From VFKU01 sp964411925 (GTDB lineage: Bacteria > Hydrogenedentota > Hydrogenedentia > Hydrogenedentales > GCA-2746185), in NCBI GenBank assembly GCA_964411925.1, contig CAYPNI010000098.1:1-15626 (forward strand): a stretch of 15,626 bases of DNA, in the 5' to 3' direction. The position numbers and the translations under genes are program-made. Positions within the stretch are counted from its first letter, which is position 1. Every line of letters starts with the position of its first letter. Shown here piece after piece: positions 5,474 through 12,384 of this stretch. A model generated the notes under the pieces. It worked only from the letters and a program-made list of their open reading frames with translations. It was not told the DNA's origin and made no database searches.

Positions 5474-8400
5474 ATGACAGGCCCGAGCCGATTCCCGTTT
5501 AGAGCTGTCGCGCTCGCGATTTTCGGTGTCGCGTTTCTGGCGGAATTCTGTTCCACGGGTGCCGTCGCGCAGGGCGTCGCCGGATACGACGCGCCGGCCG
5601 ACTTATGGTCGGAGTCAACGCTCTACCGAGACGAATGGGGCGTGCCGCACGTCTTCGCGGACAACGCGCGCGCAATGGCCTTCGCGTTCGGCTATGCCCA
5701 GGCCGAGGACCACCTCGAGCCGATGCTGATCGCGTATCGCCTGGCCAATGGACGCGCGGCCGAGGTCCTGGGTGAAGAACTCGTCGAGGCTGACCGGTTG
5801 GCGATTCGCCTCGACCACGCGGGCCTCGCGGCGGCGGCGTACGAATCGGCCGACGCAGTCACGCGCGACCTGTGCGAAGGGTTTGCGTTCGGCGTAAACA
5901 CATGGATCACCGACCACCCGGATCGCGCGCCGGAATGGGCCGAGGGCGTCCACCCGGCGGACATACTCGCGCTGTTTCACCGCTACCTGCTGAGCCAGGC
6001 GCCGTTCGACTATGCGGACGCATTCCATATGTTGCCCTCGACGCCGTCGGCCAATGCGTGGGCCGTTGGCCCGCAATTGTCCCAGTCCGGCGACGCGATG
6101 CTGGTCATCAATCCGCACGCGGGCTACGACAACGCGTATCAATGGTACGAGGCTCATCTGGTCACGAACGACATGAACGCGTATGGCGCGACGCTGTTCG
6201 GGCTGCCGGTGATCGTGCAGGGGCACAACACGGAACTCGGCTGGGCATTCTCGCCGAACTATCCGGACACGGCCGACCTTTTCGTGGAACTCGCGCCGGA
6301 GATCGACGAACCGCGCAACCCCAAGTCGGTGATGCCGCAACGGACGCTGTCGCGGCGCGCGGGCATGAATTACACGGAACGGGAAAACCGTCCGATGTAT
6401 GTCTGGACGCCGCAGGGATTCCGCGAGGAATGGGTGGACCGTGCGAACACGTGGCGCGGGCCGATCGTCGCCAATGTGGAAGGCCAGAAGCTGTCCTGGC
6501 GTGTCGCGGGCTACGAGGACTTCGGCGGCATACGCCAGCTCCATGACATGGCGCTCGCGCGCGACCTCGACGGGTTCCAGCGCGTGCTCGACCGCCAGCA
6601 GGTCTCGCCGTTCCACGTCGTGTACGCCGACCGTACCGGGAACATTTATTACCAGTACGATGCGAAGACGGGCATCCGGCAGGACGTGCGGACCGAAGCG
6701 GACGCGTTCACGCTTGCGTCCAATTACGGTTCCGCCTCGGACGTCTACCTGCGTCCGCTCACGACGCAACAGGGCGTCTACGACTGGGGCGAGACGCTCG
6801 CGCCGGACGCGATGCCGTGGCTGCTCAACCCGCCGAGCGGATACGTCCAGGCCTGCGGGTCGCCCCCCTGGCTCGCGACGTCGCCCTCCGCTCTCGATCC
6901 GGCCGGCATTCCGCCGTGGCTCGTTCGCGATTCGGATTCGTATCGCGCCAAGCGCGTGCGCAGGCTGTTCTCGCTCGGCAAGCGATCGTTTGACGACATG
7001 CAGGCGATGCTGTTCGACACCGTCTCGCCGCTCGCGGCCGAAGCGGTGCCCTTCCTCTTGCGCGCGGCCGCGGACTATCCCGAGTTTGTCGACCAGGCGC
7101 ACCCGGATGTCCAGGTGGGGCTGGAAATGCTCGCCGAATGGAATTACCTCGCGGATCCGGGCAGCCTCGCGATGACTTTTTTCCACGTCTGGTGGACGAT
7201 CCTGCGCAGGGACGAGTCGGGCGCACCGCGCGACAACGAAGTCATGCACCGGCTCATCATGGAAGACGCCCAATGGTTCCGCGAATACGCGCTACAGTCC
7301 GCGGCGGACGCCGCGGCACTGTTGCGCGATGAATTCCAGACGCTCAATGTCCCGTGGGGCGAGGTCCACGTGATTCAGCGCGGCGACCGTGTTGAACCGA
7401 TCGGCGGCGCGGAGAGCGGCGAGCCGATATTCGCGACGGGCGACCGGATGTTCGATGACAGCCGCTGGTACGCCAGCGGCGGCTACGGTTTCGCGATGAT
7501 CGTCCGGTTCGGCGATTGGCCGGAAGCGGTCAGCGTGGTCCCCTTCGGCAGTTCGGAAAACCCCGAGTCGAAACACTTCGACGACCAGATGGACCTGCTG
7601 CTCGCGCGCCGGTTCAAGCGGACGCGGTTCCACCGCGACGACGTCGAGCGGCACGCGGAATCGGCCACGGGCCGGCGGCTGCTGCTGCGGCCGCGCGAAC
7701 AGGACGGCACGGTCTACGTCTCGGCGAGCGAGCCTCTGCGTGCGCGGTTGGGCGAGGCATGGGACTCGCCGGTCGGCCTGCCCCCGGGGCTCGCCGCGTT
7801 TACGTCGTTCATCGAGCCGGTCGTCGAGCACATCCCGCCGGGACTCGTCATCGAGGTTGACCTGTCTGTCTCCGAGGCGATTTGCGCCGCCGAGAATCTC
7901 GATTCGCTCTATATCTACGGTTACTCGCCGGTAGACGGCTGGCGCGAGGTCGAGAGCCAGTCCATCGACGTCGATCGCAATGTTTTCCTTGCCGATTTAT
8001 CCCGGCCGCAATGTCTGGCCGTGCTCGGGCCGGCACGATACCAGCTCGCCAATCCGCGATCGGTCGCCGCTGCCGCGCCCCCGCCGCCGGCGCCGCCACG
8101 TTCGCGTATCGTGAAGCCGTCGGACGAATCGGCGCCGGGATCGCTGCCCGAACCGGGCGAATTGACGCGGATCGCTCGCAACGACGATGCAAGCGTAACG
8201 TCGCTCTCGCAGGCGGATACCGAGCGTGTCGCGTCGATTGATGCGCCGGGGCCGCCGGTGCTCGTGCCGCACAACCCCGATCAGCCGGAGCTCGAACCGC
8301 CGCCGCCCAACCTGCGCGTCGGAAGATTTCCCATGGCGCTGCCCGCCGTGCCGCCGGGATTTCGGCCCGATATCCGCGACGTGGTCCCGCCGGGCGCTGC

Positions 8401-9139
8401 GGTGAACACGGCGCCTCGCGCGTTCTCACCGCTCCCGGCGCAGTCCGTTGAGACGGCCCTGCCCGATTGGGAACGCGAAGACCCGCCGGTGTCGCAGGGC
8501 GCGCCGGTCCTGTCCCCCGCGCTGCCGCAGGAGGACCTCTCGCCCGCTGCCGCGAGCGGGCCGGCGGGGTCGGCTGCGGGAGAAAATGCAGACGAGGTCG
8601 CGGAGCCGGATGCGACCAGCGAGGTTACACGCGAAGCCGCCGCGTCGCCGTTACCGGCGGCGGGCGAGCGCAGCCGCGTATCGTTCAGCGATCAGACTCC
8701 CCGCGAGATCCTCGCGCGCGAAGGCGTTACTCAGGAATCGTTTGAACTTGCGCCCGATCCGAGCCGGGCCTCGCAGATGGGCGTCGGGACGAGCCTCGAA
8801 CTGCGCACGCCGGACGGCGCGCTGTTCACCGTGCGCGCCAAGCAGCAGGTTCGCGCGCAGGCCTACGCCGCCGATGCGCCGCCGGCGCCGTTCCCCGATG
8901 CACTCGAGTTGCACAGCCCGATTTACGTCGTGCGCGCGCTGCCGGATTACGTGCAAGCGAACACGGCCATCGTACTCCACGCGCAATCGGGCGCAGCGAT
9001 CCCGGACCTGAAACTCTACGTGTTAGATCGCGACCAGGGCTGGATTCCGCTGCCGGGGCACCGCGGCGATCCCGTGGCGGGCACGTTCAGCGGAATCGAC
9101 TTCGGCGTGCGCGCGTACGCGCTGCTCGCGCCCCGGTAA
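5474..9139 (+). CDS. Large secreted penicillin acylase paralogue with duplicated C-terminal domain
   Basis: 1221 residues from the ATG at 5474. This start gives a clean signal peptide: basic RFPFR, a hydrophobic core, and AVAQ near residue 32. No strong ribosome-binding site is seen, and in-frame starts at 5363, 5408 and 5423 lie further upstream. The acylase core (about 45-725) has EWGVPHVFADNARAM and GYAQAEDHL (54-81), then PSANAWAVG with Ser192 as the expected autoprocessing nucleophile. INPHAGY, the QGHNTELGWAFSPNY block, VVYADRTGNIYYQYD (382-396) and NPESKHFDDQ (696-705) follow. Beyond the core are about 490 extra residues: beta-type domain A (about 735-855), a Pro/Ala-rich linker with PPPPAPP and PPPP tracts (about 860-1095), and domain B (about 1105-1221) that resembles A. 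The substrate is unknown. The extension may mediate wall or surface attachment, or partner binding. The gene is divergent from the pseudopilin-acylase operon. Confidence 0.9.
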   Translation: MTGPSRFPFRAVALAIFGVAFLAEFCSTGAVAQGVAGYDAPADLWSESTLYRDEWGVPHVFADNARAMAFAFGYAQAEDHLEPMLIAYRLANGRAAEVLGEELVEADRLAIRLDHAGLAAAAYESADAVTRDLCEGFAFGVNTWITDHPDRAPEWAEGVHPADILALFHRYLLSQAPFDYADAFHMLPSTPSANAWAVGPQLSQSGDAMLVINPHAGYDNAYQWYEAHLVTNDMNAYGATLFGLPVIVQGHNTELGWAFSPNYPDTADLFVELAPEIDEPRNPKSVMPQRTLSRRAGMNYTERENRPMYVWTPQGFREEWVDRANTWRGPIVANVEGQKLSWRVAGYEDFGGIRQLHDMALARDLDGFQRVLDRQQVSPFHVVYADRTGNIYYQYDAKTGIRQDVRTEADAFTLASNYGSASDVYLRPLTTQQGVYDWGETLAPDAMPWLLNPPSGYVQACGSPPWLATSPSALDPAGIPPWLVRDSDSYRAKRVRRLFSLGKRSFDDMQAMLFDTVSPLAAEAVPFLLRAAADYPEFVDQAHPDVQVGLEMLAEWNYLADPGSLAMTFFHVWWTILRRDESGAPRDNEVMHRLIMEDAQWFREYALQSAADAAALLRDEFQTLNVPWGEVHVIQRGDRVEPIGGAESGEPIFATGDRMFDDSRWYASGGYGFAMIVRFGDWPEAVSVVPFGSSENPESKHFDDQMDLLLARRFKRTRFHRDDVERHAESATGRRLLLRPREQDGTVYVSASEPLRARLGEAWDSPVGLPPGLAAFTSFIEPVVEHIPPGLVIEVDLSVSEAICAAENLDSLYIYGYSPVDGWREVESQSIDVDRNVFLADLSRPQCLAVLGPARYQLANPRSVAAAAPPPPAPPRSRIVKPSDESAPGSLPEPGELTRIARNDDASVTSLSQADTERVASIDAPGPPVLVPHNPDQPELEPPPPNLRVGRFPMALPAVPPGFRPDIRDVVPPGAAVNTAPRAFSPLPAQSVETALPDWEREDPPVSQGAPVLSPALPQEDLSPAAASGPAGSAAGENADEVAEPDATSEVTREAAASPLPAAGERSRVSFSDQTPREILAREGVTQESFELAPDPSRASQMGVGTSLELRTPDGALFTVRAKQQVRAQAYAADAPPAPFPDALELHSPIYVVRALPDYVQANTAIVLHAQSGAAIPDLKLYVLDRDQGWIPLPGHRGDPVAGTFSGIDFGVRAYALLAPR

Positions 9140-9169
9140 ATCCCGGACCGGCGAGCGCGCTCACGTCCG

Positions 9170-9207
9170 ATACAAAACGAAGCGGCCGGTGATCGCTCAC
9201 CGGCCGC
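9170..9207 (-). terminator. Intrinsic terminator of the ferredoxin gene
   Basis: A perfect 11-bp stem, GCGGCCGGTGA (9182-9192) with TCACCGGCCGC (9197-9207) and a 4-base loop, lies between the convergent large acylase and ferredoxin genes. On the minus strand it is followed by TTCGTTTTGTAT. The plus strand has no T-run, so it mainly serves the ferredoxin. Its tail resembles that of the terminator at 474-506. Confidence 0.72.
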
Positions 9208-9227
9208 GATACTTCAAAAGTGACTGG

Positions 9228-9563
9228 TCAGTCCGCTGGTTTTTCGTCCAGCATCGATCGCTTGCTCTGCACGTCCTTGAATTGCTCGGCCGTTTCGAGG
9301 GGATCCTTGCTGACCTCGATGGTCGGCCAGATCTTCGAGAGCCGCGCGTTGATTTCCGTGAATTCCTTCCACTTCTCCGGCACTTCCTCTTCCGGGAAGA
9401 TCGCGGTCACGGGGCATTCGTCCACGCACACACCGCAGTCGATGCATTCGTCCGGATTGATCACGAGCATGTTCGCGCCTTCCTTGAAACAGGCGACGGG
9501 GCACACACTCACGCAGTCTGTATACTTGCACTTGATGCACGGCTCGGTCACGACGAACGCCAT
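9228..9563 (-). CDS. fdxA: 7Fe ferredoxin ([3Fe-4S][4Fe-4S]), FdxA type
   Basis: 111 residues. AGGAGA lies 6 bases before the ATG. The N-terminal half matches the Azotobacter ferredoxin I / FdxA family, beginning MAFVVTEPCIKCKYTDC. Cysteines are at 9, 12, 17, 21, 25, 40, 43, 46 and 50, the full 7Fe set. By family precedent C9, C17 and C50 ligate the [3Fe-4S] cluster and C21, C40, C43 and C46 the [4Fe-4S] cluster; C12 and C25 are the usual extra cysteines. The C-terminal half (residues 55-111, with EKWKEFTEINARLSKIWPTI) is the charged helical extension typical of this type. It is a soluble cytoplasmic electron carrier; the partner enzyme cannot be told. The gene stands alone, with its own promoter (9607-9636) and terminator (9170-9207). 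Confidence 0.93.
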   Translation of the reverse strand: MAFVVTEPCIKCKYTDCVSVCPVACFKEGANMLVINPDECIDCGVCVDECPVTAIFPEEEVPEKWKEFTEINARLSKIWPTIEVSKDPLETAEQFKDVQSKRSMLDEKPAD

Positions 9564-9606
9564 AATTGCTCTCCTGTCACGCGGATCGGCTCTGCTCTGA
9601 TGCGGG

Positions 9607-9636
9607 AGTTTAACAGGCTTTCCGCGGAGTGTTCAA
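9607..9636 (-). promoter_or_regulatory. Candidate promoter of the ferredoxin gene
   Basis: On the minus strand TTGAAC (complement of 9631-9636) and TAAACT (complement of 9607-9612) are 18 bases apart. The implied transcript starts near 9600, about 37 bases before the ferredoxin ATG, which has a good ribosome-binding site. The sequence match is moderate. Confidence 0.42.
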
Positions 9637-9680
9637 CGCGTCGGGACTCGCAGGCGGCGCAGCGCCTCCGCCACGGCCGG

Positions 9681-9710
9681 TTGTGCGGGCCGGAAACCGT
9701 AGCTTAGAAT
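9681..9710 (+). promoter_or_regulatory. Candidate promoter of the GH98-like gene
   Basis: TTGTGC (9681-9686) and TAGAAT (9705-9710) are 18 bases apart. The implied start near 9717 leaves a leader of only about 17 bases before the ATG at 9734, and would rule out the earlier in-frame ATG at 9629. It sits back-to-back with the ferredoxin promoter. Confidence 0.35.
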
Positions 9711-9733
9711 CTGCGGACCAGGGGCCCCGCCGG

Positions 9734-11971
9734 ATGCAATTCTGGTCACGAGTCGTCGCAACGCTGTTCGTGTCGATTTGCGTTCCATCTGCGACGGCCA
9801 TCGAACTCGATCCCATCGAAGCCGATCGGCCGTGGTTTATTTTTCGCGCGCCCGCCCCTGAGTCCTCGGACGCGCTTGCGTACGCCGATCGACTTACCGG
9901 CGCGTGGGCCGCGCTGGACGAGTCGCTGCGCGCGCGCGCCGCGATCGAATTGCCGGGACCCCGCACGGGCGCCGTCGGTTGGGGCGACCGCTTCGCGGAC
10001 GTGGCCAATGAACTCCAGGTGGGCGGCATTCCCGCCGTCGTGTCGGTCACGGACTCGCCGCAGACGCTGTTCCCGCTGGACGAACTCCGATCGATCTTTG
10101 ATCGCTTCACGACCGTCGCGGCGATCCAGGTCTCGGGTCTGCATTTTTGTGAGTATCCCGCGCTCGCTTCGAGCGAGCCGCTCGCCATCCCTGCGCAAGT
10201 GCGGTGGCTGGCCGCCGCGATCGACGTCGCCGCGGATTACGGCCGGCGCGTGGTGATTGAGCTCGACGGACTCGAATGGGTGCATCTGACGGCAAACACC
10301 TGGAACGAGCCGCTGCTCGAAGCCATGCGCCGGCATCCCGAGATCGTCGTGCCGATGAACAGCCAGCGCGGGCCGCATTCAACGATTGCGACAAGCGCGT
10401 TGATGGGCCTGTGGATCGAGAACGCCGCTGCGCAGTGGGGGATTTCGTGCGATTCGGGCTGGTTCGCGCAGAGCCGTTTTGTCCAGCCGGGCGTGTTCGG
10501 CCCGGCAGCCGCGCCGCCGCCGCCGGCCCTGTGCCGCGCGATGATTCTCAACGGCGCGATGACCGGCGCGACGGTGTACCGCTTTCCGGCGCCGTCGGAT
10601 CTGTGGATGAACCCCGAGTCGCCCGCATGGGCAGAGGTCATCGCGCCAACGCTCGATGAAATCGCCGGCCGCGGCTACATCGCGCGGAAAGACTTCGTAA
10701 TGGCGAAAGCGCAGGCCGCGTTGCGGCTGCACCCGGCGACGACGCTGGCCGAGTTCGAGGCGAATCTTCCCGACCTCGATCCCATATTTCATGCCGGCCG
10801 AATGCTGCACGGCGCGTACGGGCTCGAATTGCCCGGACAGGTGCCCGAGCTCATTCTCAACAGCGGCACGTTCTATTGGATCCCCGTGCTGTCGCCGTTC
10901 GCGGGCGAGGAAACGCTGCAGCGGTTCAAGGAGGTATTCTTGCCCGGCTCGCTGCCCGATGCGAGCGAGTGGCGCAATCGCCTCGCCGGGCTCTACACGC
11001 CCGATGGCGACGGCAGCGCGTTCATTACGCGCGTCGGCCGCGCGTACTTCATCATGCAGAGCCGCGAAAACTTTTACGAAGAGCAGGCGTTTGCGCTTGC
11101 GGCGGTGCCGGCCCCCGTGCGCGGCGCATCCGCGAGCCGCACGCCCGGGGGCGTCGAGATTTCGTGGCCGTTCCGCGAGGGCGACGTCTTCTACCGCGTT
11201 TACCGCCGCGTGTTGCCGTCGATGCAGTGGAAGCAGGTCTCGCCCGACCTCGACGCGCATTCGTTCACAGACTCGGCCGTGCCCGGCCCGCCGGAGACGG
11301 TGGCCTTCGCGGTGACCGCGCTCACGAACGAGATGGAACCCTACGAAGGCACGGTCAACTACGGCGACTACCTCGTCGTGAACACCGTGGAAAGCCGGGT
11401 CGTCGAGGAAATTGTGTTCGAGCCGGACACGCAGGCCGCGACCAGTCTTCCGCTGCCGCCCAAGGTTGACGGCCGGCCCGCCTCGCAGCAGTGGTGGCCC
11501 GACTACGGCGACATTGAGGGCGACCGGCTGCTCATCGCGCAGTCGATCGTCGCGCAGGTGGAGTCGTTCGAGTTCGCCTACCGGAACGCGGACCTCGCCG
11601 GCGTGCTCGCGGTCTACGACCCGGACTTCGCTGACCCCGCCGGCTGGGGGTTCGAATACGTCCGCACCGCCTGGGACCTGTTCTTCAAGCGCCACCGTCC
11701 CGGGCCGATGCACCGGCAGATTCGCGCGTGGGACTTCTCCCAACTTGCGACGCAGGAACGCGTAGACTTGCGATTGTATTTCCGGCTCGAAGCGCAGCCC
11801 GTCAGCCCGCCCGGCGCAGTAACGCCCGCGGACGCGATCGAGTTCCCCGACGCGCCGGCCGGTGAAGTCACGCTGACGTTTCACCGCGTGGGCGACCGAT
11901 GGCTGCTCGCGCAGACGAATCCGCCGCTGCCACGCATCGACGATTGGTACCCACCGCTCGCGCCGCGCTGA
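9734..11971 (+). CDS. Secreted GH98-like glycosidase-type protein with FN3-like and NTF2-like C-terminal regions
   Basis: 745 residues from the ATG at 9734. This start opens directly with a signal peptide (MQFWSRVVATLFVSICVPSATA, cleavage near 22). Residues about 30-345 look like the catalytic barrel of glycoside hydrolase family 98. They show a strand ending SGLHFCEYP (134-141, Glu140 a possible catalytic acid) and NSQRGPHSTIATSALMGLWI (209-228). Also present are AQWGISCDSGWF, LNGAMTGATVYRFPAPSDLW (272-291) and WAEVIAPTLDEI (299-310). Characterised GH98 enzymes are inverting endo-beta-galactosidases or xylanases, so an exported polysaccharide-acting role is plausible but the substrate is unknown. 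A middle region (about 460-545) has fibronectin-III-like features (VEISWPFREGDVFYRVYRR). Residues about 595-735 look like an NTF2/SnoaL-type fold (VESFEFAYRNADLAGVLAVY to VTLTFHRVGDRWLLAQ). The family call is by eye, from remote pattern similarity. Confidence 0.6.
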   Translation: MQFWSRVVATLFVSICVPSATAIELDPIEADRPWFIFRAPAPESSDALAYADRLTGAWAALDESLRARAAIELPGPRTGAVGWGDRFADVANELQVGGIPAVVSVTDSPQTLFPLDELRSIFDRFTTVAAIQVSGLHFCEYPALASSEPLAIPAQVRWLAAAIDVAADYGRRVVIELDGLEWVHLTANTWNEPLLEAMRRHPEIVVPMNSQRGPHSTIATSALMGLWIENAAAQWGISCDSGWFAQSRFVQPGVFGPAAAPPPPALCRAMILNGAMTGATVYRFPAPSDLWMNPESPAWAEVIAPTLDEIAGRGYIARKDFVMAKAQAALRLHPATTLAEFEANLPDLDPIFHAGRMLHGAYGLELPGQVPELILNSGTFYWIPVLSPFAGEETLQRFKEVFLPGSLPDASEWRNRLAGLYTPDGDGSAFITRVGRAYFIMQSRENFYEEQAFALAAVPAPVRGASASRTPGGVEISWPFREGDVFYRVYRRVLPSMQWKQVSPDLDAHSFTDSAVPGPPETVAFAVTALTNEMEPYEGTVNYGDYLVVNTVESRVVEEIVFEPDTQAATSLPLPPKVDGRPASQQWWPDYGDIEGDRLLIAQSIVAQVESFEFAYRNADLAGVLAVYDPDFADPAGWGFEYVRTAWDLFFKRHRPGPMHRQIRAWDFSQLATQERVDLRLYFRLEAQPVSPPGAVTPADAIEFPDAPAGEVTLTFHRVGDRWLLAQTNPPLPRIDDWYPPLAPR

Positions 11972-11998
11972 CGCTGGGAGCGTCGGGCTCCCGCGCGA
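11972..11998. repeat. Stop-adjacent palindromic repeat, copy 2
   Basis: This unit starts at the first base after the TGA of the GH98-like gene and contains the stem GGGAGC (11976-11981) / GCTCCC (11987-11992). It is a near copy of the unit following the acyl-CoA dehydrogenase stop (298-326). It ends just before the ribosome-binding site of the next gene. Confidence 0.5.
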
Positions 11999-12012
11999 GG
12001 TCGGAGGACACG

Positions 12013-12276
12013 ATGGAATCGAACAAGACCGCGCTCGCCTGGCTCGTCGCCGTTGTGTTCATGGGGACGACCGCGCTGTTCGCCTGGCAATACGCCCGCG
12101 CGCGGACCGAAGCCGCCGCGCTGCGCAGGGACTACGATGCGATCCAGCGGCGCCTGAGCGATCAGGAATCGCGCAACGAGGCGGTTTCGCAGGATGTTCA
12201 GCGCATGCAGGAACAACTCGGACTCGCCGCGGACCAAATCGAAGTGCTCAAGCAACAGATCGAGTCGCTGAAGTAG
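12013..12276 (+). CDS. Small membrane-anchored coiled-coil protein
   Basis: 87 residues. The ATG at 12013 is preceded by GGAGG with 5-base spacing and directly opens a membrane-anchored protein. The same frame runs upstream into the GH98-like gene, but those starts have no ribosome-binding site. A short polar N terminus (MESNKT) is followed by a single hydrophobic helix (about residues 7-25, ALAWLVAVVFMGTTALFAW). The remainder is long, charged and helical, with Glu/Gln/Leu heptad-like spacing to the end (LGLAADQIEVLKQQIESLK), so a coiled coil is likely. It follows the GH98-like gene by 41 bases on the same strand and may be co-transcribed. Proteins of this shape often act as scaffolds or division/envelope accessory factors, but no family is recognised and no function is assigned. 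Confidence 0.72.
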   Translation: MESNKTALAWLVAVVFMGTTALFAWQYARARTEAAALRRDYDAIQRRLSDQESRNEAVSQDVQRMQEQLGLAADQIEVLKQQIESLK

Positions 12277-12310
12277 TCTGCATCAAGCGCGACTGTCGGT
12301 CCGCGCGCAG

Positions 12311-12354
12311 AGAAGAAAAACGCGCCGCGCTTACGGCGAGGGAAGCGCGGCGCG
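12311..12354 (-). terminator. Strong intrinsic terminator of the cytochrome-PHM gene
   Basis: A perfect 12-bp GC-rich stem (12321-12332 and 12343-12354, loop of 10) is followed on the minus strand by TTTTTCTTCT (complement of 12311-12320). A second small hairpin, GGGTCGA-ttgc-TCGACCC (12363-12380), lies between the stop codon and this stem. The T-run is on the minus strand only, so it terminates the minus-strand gene. Confidence 0.82.
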
Positions 12355-12384
12355 CGGAAGAGGGGTCGATTGCTCGACCCACAA

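Noticed and set aside
5540..5554. Possible lipoprotein signal (LAEFC) in the large acylase signal peptide
   Set aside because: The residues before the Cys do not fit a lipobox (Glu-Phe just before Cys). An ordinary signal-peptidase site at AVAQ downstream fits better.
5615..7273. A 552-codon open frame on the minus strand opposite acylase 2
   Set aside because: It is antisense to conserved acylase motifs, has a biased Arg/His/Val composition, and no recognisable protein.
10379..11884. A 501-codon open frame on the minus strand opposite the GH98-like gene
   Set aside because: Same reasoning: a shadow frame of GC-rich codons without start signals or domains.
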